From: Trinickia diaoshuihuensis
Lineage (GTDB): Bacteria > Pseudomonadota > Gammaproteobacteria > Burkholderiales > Burkholderiaceae
Direction of reading: 5' to 3'
Assembly: GCF_003390925.1 (NCBI RefSeq)
Contig: NZ_QUBS01000079.1
Coordinates: 1 to 64,000, forward strand
DNA length: 64,000 nt
The notes beneath the pieces were generated by a model. The model had not been told where the DNA came from. It worked only from the letters and a program-made list of their open reading frames with translations, and ran no database searches. Position numbers and translations under genes: made by a program. This document shows, one piece after another, positions 1 through 7,086 of the stretch. Each line of letters begins with the position of its first letter. Position 1 is the stretch's first letter.

Positions 1-16
1 AAGACGATCGGCCGGT

Positions 17-625
17 TCAGCAGAAACTCGCCGCTTGAAATCGATCGCCGTCAATTTGTTCATACACCACTATTGACGTTAGCTCGTCCCGCGCCTCGCC
101 AAACCGTCTTTGAGCTTCGATCTTCTGTTCTGGCGTTTCGTTTGGCGGTGGGTCCGTACAAACCGTTGCTAACGCTCCTAGCAGACGTACAAATTCGTTG
201 TGCTCGTCCTCTTTCGGATTCAATCGGAGCTTGATTCGAATACCTAGCTCTGTTGCACGTTTGTTCGCATCAGCGAATTCGTTGAAGTTCAGTCGCTCAT
301 CTTCCGGCGAAAGACCAGAAGCGGGCCGACGAAGCTCTTCCAATCGAGCAAAGAGCGTCAGGTACTCAGCCACGTCCTTGCGCAACTCGTCAATCCATAC
401 CTGCCGCTTAGTGGAGATATTATCCGCTGCCTGACGCTTTGCGATTCGCTCTTGAAGCTCTGACTGCCGAATAGCGATCTGCTCTTGCAAGGTTGCCTGC
501 TTCCTGGCAATCGTCCACTGCATGAAGGGCCCCAAAACAAGGCTGACGAGGGCAACAACGCCGAGAACAACTTTGTTAAATTCGTCCGCCGTGACGGACT
601 TGAGAATGGAAACAAACGCGTCCAC
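17..625 (-). CDS. Membrane-anchored coiled-coil protein, unknown function
   Basis: The protein has 202 residues. An N-terminal hydrophobic segment (about residues 19-38, VVLGVVALVSLVLGPF) is followed by a Gln/Arg/Lys-rich coiled coil and a helical cytoplasmic part containing WIDELRKDVAEYL. I chose the GTG at 625 because GGAAAAC lies seven bases upstream; an ATG at 715 would overlap the preceding gene. A single TM helix followed by a helical WIxxLR region recurs in hypothetical proteins of cassette arrays and defence islands, but I cannot name the family. It is the last gene visible and the array may continue beyond the left edge. Confidence 0.65.
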   Translation of the reverse strand: MDAFVSILKSVTADEFNKVVLGVVALVSLVLGPFMQWTIARKQATLQEQIAIRQSELQERIAKRQAADNISTKRQVWIDELRKDVAEYLTLFARLEELRRPASGLSPEDERLNFNEFADANKRATELGIRIKLRLNPKEDEHNEFVRLLGALATVCTDPPPNETPEQKIEAQRRFGEARDELTSIVVYEQIDGDRFQAASFC

Positions 626-642
626 GAGGCAGTTTTCCTTGG

Positions 643-843
643 TCAATCGGTGACGGCTTCGGCTCGAAACTGAATGCTGAGCGAAACCATCGAATCCTTG
701 CCGCACGACGGGCACGTGAGCCGGTCAACGAAGCCCGACAGATCGCCCTCATGGCATGCGCCCGCTGTGGCGCTTTCAAATCGATGATGCTCCTTGCACC
801 AGGGACACTTCCAGTCATCGATCGACAACGTGGCGCGCGGCAT
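643..843 (-). CDS. Small zinc-ribbon protein
   Basis: A 66-residue protein with CPWC near residue 13 and CPSC near residue 44, a four-cysteine arrangement typical of a zinc ribbon. Such knuckles bind nucleic acid or act as structural modules. The start follows a GGGAAACC variant of the junction motif, and the stop is separated from the next junction motif by four bases. No specific function can be assigned. Confidence 0.6.
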   Translation of the reverse strand: MPRATLSIDDWKCPWCKEHHRFESATAGACHEGDLSGFVDRLTCPSCGKDSMVSLSIQFRAEAVTD

Positions 844-858
844 TTTCGGTTTCCCTGA

Positions 859-1206
859 TTAAGCGGCAGGAAGCAACGTAACGCAATATGCGCCGCCCAT
901 CTTTGACGATTTACCCGAAATGACGAGTGCACCGTCCGCGGACCGAAACTCGTAGGCCTGATAATCCGGCGAGAAATCTAGGTGAAACCGCGCTGCCGAT
1001 AGGACGTCGGTCTCAGCAAGACTCACCTTCCCATCATTGTATCCGTTGCGAATCAGGCGAACCGTAGTCGTGTCAGCCTCCGTTTCGTTGGCTGCTTCGA
1101 ATGTAACCTGCCCAAGAAATTCGCAGTTACCGTTTGGGTGGACTTCAAACCCTTCCTTGCCGTGCCAAAACTCGACAAAATCGTACAGTTCCTTATGAGC
1201 GCTCAT
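859..1206 (-). CDS. Hypothetical protein, 115 aa
   Basis: A soluble 115-residue protein starting MSAHKELYDF, with alternating beta-type segments and no recognised motif. Its start has its own ribosome binding site (AAGGGAAAAA), while the junction heptamer is 77 bases further upstream. Between them lie two overlapping hairpins (1226-1272), so the 5' leader of this gene is unusually structured. Confidence 0.6.
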   Translation of the reverse strand: MSAHKELYDFVEFWHGKEGFEVHPNGNCEFLGQVTFEAANETEADTTTVRLIRNGYNDGKVSLAETDVLSAARFHLDFSPDYQAYEFRSADGALVISGKSSKMGGAYCVTLLPAA

Positions 1207-1225
1207 TTTTTCCCTTCGTGTTGTT

Positions 1226-1272
1226 GATGAGTCGGATGACTCATCGTTGCCGCCGTCAGCGGCAACGATGAG
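1226..1272 (-). promoter_or_regulatory. Two mutually exclusive hairpins in the leader of the 115-aa gene
   Basis: Bases 1240-1253 pair perfectly with 1259-1272 (14 bp, five-base loop). Bases 1226-1232 can instead pair with 1239-1245 (7 bp), and this segment overlaps one arm of the long stem. The RNA therefore has two competing folds, as in attenuators. No U-tract follows the long stem, so a simple terminator is not obvious. A structured recombination site is the other reading. Confidence 0.5.
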
Positions 1273-1291
1273 GCCTCCCGGCGTTTTCCGA

Positions 1292-1723
1292 TCAGTCCGC
1301 CCTGAGGGTCACGCGCAGCGTGTACTTGGCATCACCCGGCGCGGGAACATTCTGCCCGGTCATCTGCGCCGGGGTCGCCCCAAGGTACGGGATACGCACA
1401 CCGCTCAGTCGAGTTATGTCGTCGTGAGTTAGCCCCATCGCGCCGAGCTGGCGGTGCGTCAAGTGGTACTCGGTTCCAGCTTGGCAGAACCCTGTAGCCG
1501 CGAGGGCAACAAGGGTGCCTCGTACGAGATCAGGAATCCGTTGATCGGATGCACGGATATAGACCTCAGTTGTCGCATTGGCGTTTCTACGAAGCGCCTC
1601 CTCTTGAGCCACTTGCGCTGTCGGATAGGTGCTTCGCCCCGCTCCCGCATGGCCGCTGCCAACACAGTTGATCGCCCAGTGGTCCGGTGCGACCTCGAAA
1701 ATGACGTAGTGCGGATTCAACAT
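1292..1723 (-). CDS. Hypothetical protein, 143 aa
   Basis: A 143-residue soluble protein of unknown function starting MLNPHYVIFEV. The middle is helical (TAQVAQEEALRRNA) and the C-terminus is beta-rich. The junction heptamer is about 30 bases upstream of the start and 53 bases after the previous stop, so here it clearly does not act as the ribosome binding site. No recognisable family. Confidence 0.6.
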   Translation of the reverse strand: MLNPHYVIFEVAPDHWAINCVGSGHAGAGRSTYPTAQVAQEEALRRNANATTEVYIRASDQRIPDLVRGTLVALAATGFCQAGTEYHLTHRQLGAMGLTHDDITRLSGVRIPYLGATPAQMTGQNVPAPGDAKYTLRVTLRAD

Positions 1724-1813
1724 GTATGGCCCCCGATTGAGTTGTGTGTGCCAGTTTTCCGTTTGCTATGCTCGCGGCTCTTCACGCGGGAGCTTCCAGC
1801 CTTCCGTGCGCTG

Positions 1814-2068
1814 TCAGAACGAACTCAGCGCAATCGAGATGGCGCCAAGAATGGCCGCGACCCCGCTCCAAGACGCGGCGATTCTATTCAATCGCGCAGC
1901 GACGACCATATCATTGGCCATTTCCAACATGCCTACCGGAGCCGCCGGCTTGAGGGTCACCATGTCGATTTTTGGCAAGTTCGTGCGGGACGCTCGAAAC
2001 CACCACCAAGCAGCGATAAGCGCGGCAACAGCTCCGAGGACATTGATTGCAGCAATAGCATTTTTCAT
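1814..2068 (-). CDS. Small two-helix membrane protein, 84 aa
   Basis: Two hydrophobic segments are visible, residues 3-23 (IAAINVLGAVAALIAAWWWF) and about 64-82 (WSGVAAILGAISIAL), joined by a 40-residue loop. The loop contains a possible amphipathic helix. Function unknown; small membrane proteins of this kind are common effectors or immunity proteins in accessory islands. It is preceded by AAAGGAAAACGGGG. Confidence 0.65.
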   Translation of the reverse strand: MKNAIAAINVLGAVAALIAAWWWFRASRTNLPKIDMVTLKPAAPVGMLEMANDMVVAARLNRIAASWSGVAAILGAISIALSSF

Positions 2069-2124
2069 GGTTCACCCCGTTTTCCTTTGTGTGGGCCAGG
2101 GGACTGCCGCCCCCCGGCTCCGGG

Positions 2125-2271
2125 TTACCTCACCCACATGATTCCGGCTGCAACCACCAGGGCGACGGTCCCGATAGCCAACCACCCGCTACTCCTTCTG
2201 ACGGCGGCCAGAAGGAACCCCAACACGCCAACGGCCCGGACGACTCCTGCTGTCACCGATAACAGTTCCAT
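2125..2271 (-). CDS. Very small membrane protein, 48 aa
   Basis: An open frame of 48 codons starting MELLSVTAGVV and ending GIMWVR, with a GGAG ribosome binding site nine bases upstream of the ATG. It is almost entirely hydrophobic, with two likely membrane segments (residues 7-24 and 30-46). There is no junction motif between it and the zinc-knuckle gene before it (2343-2555), so the two may travel as one unit. Small size makes this a moderate-confidence call. Confidence 0.5.
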   Translation of the reverse strand: MELLSVTAGVVRAVGVLGFLLAAVRRSSGWLAIGTVALVVAAGIMWVR

Positions 2272-2342
2272 ATCGAATCTCCAAAGGCAAAGCTCTCAAA
2301 GTCGGCCTTGCCCTTGGAGATGCGTAACATGCGGATGCATTT

Positions 2343-2555
2343 TCAGTTCGCGGCCGCCGCGGCGGTTCGCTCTGCGACCGCCTTCGCACACTCGGAGCAT
2401 TGCGCTTCCGTCGGCAACTCCAAAAATTCCGCGAGAGGCCTCTGCACCACACGCCGGCTAGGCCGCGACGAATATCGGCACTCAGACCGCCCACCGCTTT
2501 CGGTCGCAAGATGAACGCGTCTTGGCTTCTGGCCACATTTCGGTGTCAAACTCAT
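2343..2555 (-). CDS. Small Cys-containing protein, 70 aa
   Basis: A 70-residue basic protein starting MSLTPKCGQK. It has one cysteine near the N-terminus and a CSEC pair near residue 56, so it could be a zinc knuckle. The ATG directly follows GGAAAACGCG. Function unknown. Confidence 0.55.
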   Translation of the reverse strand: MSLTPKCGQKPRRVHLATESGGRSECRYSSRPSRRVVQRPLAEFLELPTEAQCSECAKAVAERTAAAAAN

Positions 2556-2568
2556 CGCGTTTTCCGGC

Positions 2569-2763
2569 CTATCCAGCGAGATTGGTTGAAATCGACTCGA
2601 AGGACGTCGAGCCGACACAACCGGCCGAGAACCCGAAGAACTGATGATCGACCAGATCGTCTCTTACCTGCACACCGCAACTCCGGCACCGCTGGCCATG
2701 CCCCATGTCCGACATTCGACACGGACGTGTTTCTGCGCCTTTGCATGCTCTCGTCTCGTCCAT
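2569..2763 (-). CDS. Small Cys-rich protein, 64 aa
   Basis: A 64-residue protein starting MDETRACKGA with four cysteines in its first half, including CRSC. This resembles a zinc-binding knuckle. The start was placed at 2763 because GGAAAACGAGGGTAAG lies immediately upstream; the open frame extends further but would overlap the preceding gene. Function unknown. Confidence 0.5.
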   Translation of the reverse strand: MDETRACKGAETRPCRMSDMGHGQRCRSCGVQVRDDLVDHQFFGFSAGCVGSTSFESISTNLAG

Positions 2764-2786
2764 TCTTACCCTCGTTTTCCTGTCCT

Positions 2787-3134
2787 TCAGAACAAGTCGA
2801 AATCTGTCTGCTCGTGTGCGCCTGCCGGTGCAGCCCCGGAGCATTCGTTGCGCGCTGTCAACGCAGCATTCATCGCTGCTTGAAACCGCGGCACTTGTTG
2901 CGCCAGCACAGAGAAGATGACCCCTTTCCCTTCGAAGAGCATACGAAAAAGCGGCAACCATTCCGTGCCCGTTGGCTTTCCGGCCGCCTGCCAAAGGATC
3001 TGACAGGCAACAGCCAAATCCTCGACGATATCTTCTCCGAAGTCGCATCGGCTAGCCGCCCAGTCCTCCGCGAACTCGGTGAGTACTTCGTTTGCAGCGG
3101 CGATGATTTCGTCTTCGGTCAGTTCGCGGTCCAT
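2787..3134 (-). CDS. Acidic helical hypothetical protein, 115 aa
   Basis: A predicted all-helical acidic protein starting MDRELTEDEI, ending in a flexible tail. No motif recognised. It starts ten bases after the TAG of the preceding small ORF, with TAGGGAAATCAT as a degenerate junction motif and ribosome binding site. Confidence 0.6.
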   Translation of the reverse strand: MDRELTEDEIIAAANEVLTEFAEDWAASRCDFGEDIVEDLAVACQILWQAAGKPTGTEWLPLFRMLFEGKGVIFSVLAQQVPRFQAAMNAALTARNECSGAAPAGAHEQTDFDLF

Positions 3135-3143
3135 ATGATTTCC

Positions 3144-3330
3144 CTAGTCCGCCCCGGCCGACATCCAAATATCTGCGGCCAAGTGCATGATGGTGCTCGT
3201 AAGTTGCTCGCGCGTCGCACGATCCCGCACGCCGCGAAGGCTCATGCGCGAGCGTTTCGATCTCTTCCGCCACCTCGTCGATCGTGAGATCCACAAGCTG
3301 CTCACCGATGACCTTGAACGTTCGCGTCAT
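3144..3330 (-). pseudogene. Frameshifted (or +1 recoded) small helical protein
   Basis: The frame starting at 3330 (MTRTFKVIGEQLVDL, preceded by TAGGAAAAAGGGG) reads sensibly through IETLA at about 3246. It then runs out of frame deep into the next gene. A second frame from 3245 to 3144 (MSLRGVRDRATR to WMSAGAD, 33 codons) continues in the same style and ends with a TAG fused to the next junction motif. A +1 shift at CTCGCGCATGAG would join them into one protein of about 60 residues. A one-base mutation, programmed frameshifting and two overlapping small genes are all possible. Confidence 0.5.
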
Positions 3331-3340
3331 CCCCTTTTTC

Positions 3341-3412
3341 CTACGCGTTGCGCGCATCTTCCACGTCGCTCCCCGTCTCCCCGATCAACAGAAAGCCCAC
3401 AGGAGCCTTCAC
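3341..3412 (-). CDS. Possible micro-ORF, 23 aa
   Basis: A 23-codon frame from a GTG with AGG six bases upstream. It ends in a TAG that forms part of the following junction motif, in the manner of the larger genes here. The peptide has a hydrophobic start (APVGFLLIGE) and an acidic tail. Too short for certainty. Confidence 0.3.
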   Translation of the reverse strand: MKAPVGFLLIGETGSDVEDARNA

Positions 3413-3428
3413 GGAGCCTGGTGCGCGA

Positions 3429-3521
3429 TTAGAAGAAGGCTGTTTCCAATCCCATCTCGGCCAGTTCCTGGCGGAGCCGCTCCACCTTTTCTCTAACAAG
3501 GGCCGCTCGTGCGTCATTCAT
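3429..3521 (-). CDS. Possible micro-ORF, 30 aa, helical
   Basis: A 30-codon frame starting MNDARAALVR directly after GGAAAACATC. It is strongly heptad-like (REKVERLRQELAEMG), suggesting a short coiled coil. The promoterless position and junction motif match the other array genes. Confidence 0.45.
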   Translation of the reverse strand: MNDARAALVREKVERLRQELAEMGLETAFF

Positions 3522-3536
3522 GATGTTTTCCTGTCG

Positions 3537-4073
3537 CTACAAAGCGGTAACGCACGACGTATATTCTTTCGCGAAGGCGATCACATCAAGGGTTGCCTTC
3601 CATTCAAAGCGTCCCTGCGAGCCGTACAGATAAAGCGTTGGCGTCAAATACGGGCGGCCGCCATCGGTCTGCTCGATGTCAAATCGCCGCCGCTCAGCAT
3701 GAATCAGTTTGTTGCACGCCTCGCGGAGTTCCAGTGACCGGGATCCGTCAGGGTTCTGAATGTCTTGTACGAGAGTGCCGCAGGGTCCTGCGACCAAGTC
3801 CAGCGCACGATGATTCGCGTCGTCGACCACGCGCGCGGTGATCGCCAGGGTCAGCAAGATACGCGTGATTTCGTCTTCCTCCACCTCCTGCAGTTGCCAC
3901 AGAGGAGCACGAATCTCAGCGGCATGTCCGGCGCCAGCTTCCAAGAGTTCCGCAAACCCTTTGCTCGCCAAGAAGATAGCAACCAGCCGATGCAACTCGA
4001 CCAGCGTAGCAGGGACGTTGGGCAGATGTCCTGGTCGTCCGATCCCTTCTTGCGGTGGAATGAATTCGGCCAT
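3537..4073 (-). CDS. Helical protein with degenerate HEPN-like motif, 178 aa
   Basis: A 178-residue soluble helical protein. A segment near residues 127-137 reads LREACNKLIHA, close to the catalytic helix of HEPN RNases (R-x4-6-H, usually RNxxxH) but with Cys where Arg-Asn is usual. The C-terminal YLYGSQGRFEWKATLDVI is a distinctive tail. Proteins with a CNKIIHA-like helix occur as hypotheticals in mobile arrays. The start at 4073 follows TAGGAAAACGGGA; the upstream ATGs overlap the preceding gene. The function, possibly defence, is inference. Confidence 0.6.
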   Translation of the reverse strand: MAEFIPPQEGIGRPGHLPNVPATLVELHRLVAIFLASKGFAELLEAGAGHAAEIRAPLWQLQEVEEDEITRILLTLAITARVVDDANHRALDLVAGPCGTLVQDIQNPDGSRSLELREACNKLIHAERRRFDIEQTDGGRPYLTPTLYLYGSQGRFEWKATLDVIAFAKEYTSCVTAL

Positions 4074-4083
4074 TCCCGTTTTC

Positions 4084-4737
4084 CTACGCGTGTAGATAAA
4101 AGGGTCGACGAGACCTACGATGCGTTCCATAACGCCGCTCAAGGTCGATCATTGTCCTATTGAGTCCGATCCTTCCCGCGAACGCGACAAGCAGAGTCCA
4201 GATGTTCGGCTGTGGTTGAATCTTCGCGTACTCAGCGAGAGATAGTTCAACAATTGCTCTAGTATTTTCGTCGAGTCCAGCTGGGCTAGCTACGCCGAAG
4301 GTCAGCGTCGTCGGCGCCGCAGACGCAAGGTCGTGCGACCCAAAAATCGGCCCACCAACCCACGTACCACCTTCTCGGGGCAAACACACTGCCGCATCGA
4401 AAATCCCCCCCCCACATTCAACCCATGAGTGATCAAATGTGCCCGCTTCGGACCGTACCTCCCCGATGCACAACTCAGGACTCAAGCCTAGTTCAGACAT
4501 CAGCATAAACATCACCGCTGACGTATCGTGGCATGCGCCTTCGTAGCGCTCTTCCCAAATAAACGAAAGCACAACATCGTATGCTTTAAGCAGTGATTCG
4601 CCGTTGTGCCAGTGCGCAGCGATTTCCCGCGCTCGACCGCGCCAGATAGCCAAGACATCCTGTTCAACCGTTCGTCGCCGTTCGATGGCTTGCGCAATTC
4701 GATCCTCGCGGCTTCCCCGTGCTTTCGCCTGGCCCAT
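4084..4737 (-). CDS. Transglutaminase-like Cys-protease-fold protein, 217 aa
   Basis: Begins MGQAKARGSREDR and has the triad layout of the transglutaminase/papain-like fold. This comprises Cys in GACHDTSAV (about residue 70), His in TFDHSWVE (about 104) and Asp in GIFDAAV (about 116). It is likely a small peptidase or amidase acting on an unknown substrate. The TAG stop is the start of the next TAGGAAAAC motif. Upstream, GGAAAAC (4786) is followed by 40 bases and a separate AAGGAACC ribosome binding site. Confidence 0.6.
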   Translation of the reverse strand: MGQAKARGSREDRIAQAIERRRTVEQDVLAIWRGRAREIAAHWHNGESLLKAYDVVLSFIWEERYEGACHDTSAVMFMLMSELGLSPELCIGEVRSEAGTFDHSWVECGGGIFDAAVCLPREGGTWVGGPIFGSHDLASAAPTTLTFGVASPAGLDENTRAIVELSLAEYAKIQPQPNIWTLLVAFAGRIGLNRTMIDLERRYGTHRRSRRPFYLHA

Positions 4738-4794
4738 TTCGGTTCCTTGTTCGCTTCATCCGAGCGTAAAACGCCTGCGCTGCTTGTTTTCCGC

Positions 4795-5262
4795 CTACAG
4801 CGGTTTGTACGCTTGGACAACGAGCGCGCGAAAAGCGGGCTCCAGCGGCTTATCTGTGTCCAAGTCGATCCATTGGGACGAATCAAGGCCGTCAGCGCGG
4901 ATCAGCGCCGTTGCGAAGCCAGATCCACTGGCTATCGTGACGTAGCCGTAGTGAAGCTCGTACGAAAGGCCGACCGTCGGCACGAACGGATGATCGCGGG
5001 TGTACGTGTACCCTTCGAGCGTCATTTGCTGCTCGTCCAGATAGTCCCAAAACTCGACAATTGTTGGGTCGTCAGTGCCCATACGCTCTCGTCGGACACC
5101 CCCCTGCGGAAGCTGCTGGCGGACTAGCTCATAGGTCGCTCCTTCCAAAGCGTACCCATAGGTGCGGCCATCTGCGTATCGGAGAGCTGCAAACGGAGAA
5201 GGAAGGCGACCCGGCGCGTGGATTACAACCCATGTCTCAGCTGCAATATTTGAATTGGTCAT
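4795..5262 (-). CDS. Hypothetical protein, 155 aa
   Basis: A 155-residue soluble mixed alpha/beta protein starting MTNSNIAAET, with no recognised motif. It is preceded by TAGGAAAATAGAGCT, where the TAG is the upstream stop. Codon choice and lower GC resemble the other array genes rather than the chromosome to the right. Confidence 0.6.
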   Translation of the reverse strand: MTNSNIAAETWVVIHAPGRLPSPFAALRYADGRTYGYALEGATYELVRQQLPQGGVRRERMGTDDPTIVEFWDYLDEQQMTLEGYTYTRDHPFVPTVGLSYELHYGYVTIASGSGFATALIRADGLDSSQWIDLDTDKPLEPAFRALVVQAYKPL

Positions 5263-5274
5263 AGCTCTATTTTC

Positions 5275-5925
5275 CTATTCATCGCTAAAGCGGTCGCGAA
5301 CCAAGCCAGCAATTCGCGCCCACGAGTCTCGCGCCGGTCTAAGATTGCATCCCGGGGGCGCGACCGAGTAGGCATATTCGACGCCAGTGATGCCGGCACG
5401 ACGCAGGCGTTCGTCTGCCTTTCTTCCCAGCGCGACAACTAGCGCACCTTGAAACTTGCGCACCTGAGGTGCGAGATAGCGCTTCGCGCATTCTTGCTCC
5501 ATGCGCCGTCCCACCGGGCCGCATTCTCTCGACGCCGAGCATAGAACGGAATCCGTAATCCATGTCTTCCGCATCTGTTGCTCGAACATCAGCCTCGGCC
5601 AGCAGAGATTGAGCAGTTCCCGAATATTCCTGTGAAACTGGTCCTTGCCGTGAGCGAAGCATGCCCACGTATAACTGCTTACCGACGAGAGCCGCCCAGC
5701 GGGCGACCCATCGCCAACGTGTGACTCCGACGCGTGCGGGTCTCCGGGTTCGGCACACACGAGCACCAGGCGAACCTCCTCCGGTTCGCCTATGGCTCCG
5801 CAAAAGCCCCGAGGCACGTGCCCTTCGGCCGGGTTCCACTTTGCTGACCTACAGGCATCCGCGAAGCCCACGCACGGTTCATAGGCGCTCCGTAGCAGAG
5901 CTTGGACTGTCGGTGCCGGATGCAC
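5275..5925 (-). CDS. Uracil-DNA-glycosylase-superfamily-like protein, 216 aa
   Basis: Starts at GTG 5925 with a GAGAGG site. The order of motifs resembles the UDG fold: VRLVLVCAEPGDPH near residue 55 (motif-1 position), WITDSVLC mid-protein, VVALGRKADERL near 170 and APPGCNLRP near 195. The usual C-terminal HPS is replaced by PPGCN, so activity is uncertain. It could be a base-excision enzyme or a phage-DNA-targeting relative. Confidence 0.5.
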   Translation of the reverse strand: MHPAPTVQALLRSAYEPCVGFADACRSAKWNPAEGHVPRGFCGAIGEPEEVRLVLVCAEPGDPHASESHVGDGSPAGRLSSVSSYTWACFAHGKDQFHRNIRELLNLCWPRLMFEQQMRKTWITDSVLCSASRECGPVGRRMEQECAKRYLAPQVRKFQGALVVALGRKADERLRRAGITGVEYAYSVAPPGCNLRPARDSWARIAGLVRDRFSDE

Positions 5926-5943
5926 GTGCCTCTCCCCGTTTTC

Positions 5944-6537
5944 CTAGGCTTCGGTTCGCGCTTCAGCGGCCCGTCGCCGATCGATTTCCTTGAATGTTTC
6001 GGCTAGGGCATCCTTTAACGACTGTTCGGCGGGCGCACGAAAGGTCTTGCCGACGGACGTGTAGATCTCAACGGTGAAGGTGTCAACGATTCGATTCCAC
6101 TTCGGGATGTGTAACTTCTCGAGTTGGCCCAGCCATCGAGCCTTCTCGAACATCCATTGCGCCTGTTGGCCGTCGTCTAAGACTATCGGAACCGGACTCG
6201 ACATTCCATCCGTTTGATCACCTGCGCCTTGGAACAGATAGCGTCGCTTTTTCCACCGGTTTTCGCGATACGACCAGCCTATGCTCTGTATCTTAGCCAA
6301 GCGCTTGCCGCGATTGACCGCGCTAATCGTGATGTACCGTACTTGCGGGGCTTTGACGCCGACAGCAACCACGACTCGCACGCCGGCGGCGACTCCCAAC
6401 GATATCCGGTCCTGCCGGAAAGCTAGCCACAAAGAAACCGAGACAGCTGCGACAGTCCCGAACGCGGAAACCCAGTTCGCGAACGAGTTGATCAGGTCCC
6501 AATGCTCTTTATCCAAGCCCAAAAAGCTGACGCTCAA
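5944..6537 (-). CDS. Membrane protein with cytoplasmic beta domain, 197 aa
   Basis: The TTG at 6537 has GGGGGA five bases upstream. Residues 17-39 (SFANWVSAFGTVAAVSVSLWLAF) form a membrane helix. The rest is a predicted beta-sandwich-like domain with ITISAVNRGKRLAKI, ending in a charged helix. An N-terminal helix ending SLWLAFRQD followed by an Ig-like domain is a recurrent form in cassette and defence-island hypotheticals; its role is unknown. Confidence 0.6.
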   Translation of the reverse strand: MSVSFLGLDKEHWDLINSFANWVSAFGTVAAVSVSLWLAFRQDRISLGVAAGVRVVVAVGVKAPQVRYITISAVNRGKRLAKIQSIGWSYRENRWKKRRYLFQGAGDQTDGMSSPVPIVLDDGQQAQWMFEKARWLGQLEKLHIPKWNRIVDTFTVEIYTSVGKTFRAPAEQSLKDALAETFKEIDRRRAAEARTEA

Positions 6538-6570
6538 CGTTGTCCCCCGCTAGTGCGTTTTCCTATGCCG

Positions 6571-6585
6571 GCCTGGCCGCCAGGC
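6571..6585 (-). other. Short hairpin between stop codon and junction motif
   Basis: GCCTGG pairs with CCAGGC around a three-base loop immediately after the TGA of the 65-aa gene; GGAAAAC follows 7 bases later. Similar short perfect hairpins flank the motif at 8287-8301, 8591-8605 and 9374-9388. They lack U-tracts and so are unlikely to terminate transcription on their own. Confidence 0.5.
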
Positions 6586-6783
6586 TCATCGATAGATTGT
6601 TATTCCGACAGCACCGCTTGCAACGTAGGGTTCCACCTCATCCAGCTGAAAGCGTTTCTTCAATACTTTTCGCCCGATTTTCTTTTCACAATCGAGCCAG
6701 TCGGGCCCCACCCCCACGATCTTCCAGATCGCCATCGTCAGCTTGTGACGCACGGTACGGCCGGCCTTATAGTGATCGCTCAT
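6586..6783 (-). CDS. Small basic hypothetical protein, 65 aa
   Basis: Starts MSDHYKAGRTVRHKL with its own GGAG site; the junction heptamer is about 26 bases upstream and separate. The sequence reads like a small beta-barrel protein (RTVRHKLTMAIWKIVGVGPDWLDCE). No family assigned. Confidence 0.55.
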   Translation of the reverse strand: MSDHYKAGRTVRHKLTMAIWKIVGVGPDWLDCEKKIGRKVLKKRFQLDEVEPYVASGAVGITIYR

Positions 6784-6819
6784 TTCATCTCCTGCTGCGT
6801 GACAGTTCCGTTTTCCGTT

Positions 6820-7026
6820 TCAGCCTTCGCTGTCGGACGTCGAGAGCGATTTTTTAGCTTGCGACAAGAAGTAATTCCGGATGTGCTCGCTGGTGATGTA
6901 CTTGTCTGCCCGTGCAGCCGCCTCAGCCATCGACCGACGCTGCGGGTCGCTGAAAAGATCTTTCAGATAGGCATCTGCCTCATCTTCGCTTTCAATCTTG
7001 TAGCTCTCGATGTTACGCACTGTCAT
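6820..7026 (-). CDS. Small acidic helical protein, 68 aa
   Basis: A 68-residue helical protein starting MTVRNIESYK with alternating acidic and basic segments. It is preceded by CAACGGAAATCAGG, a degenerate junction motif. Function unknown. Confidence 0.55.
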   Translation of the reverse strand: MTVRNIESYKIESEDEADAYLKDLFSDPQRRSMAEAAARADKYITSEHIRNYFLSQAKKSLSTSDSEG

Positions 7027-7086
7027 TTCTGTGTCCTGATTTCCGTTGTGTATGGCGTGCTCATCGTGGCCACAGCAGCGGCCGCG

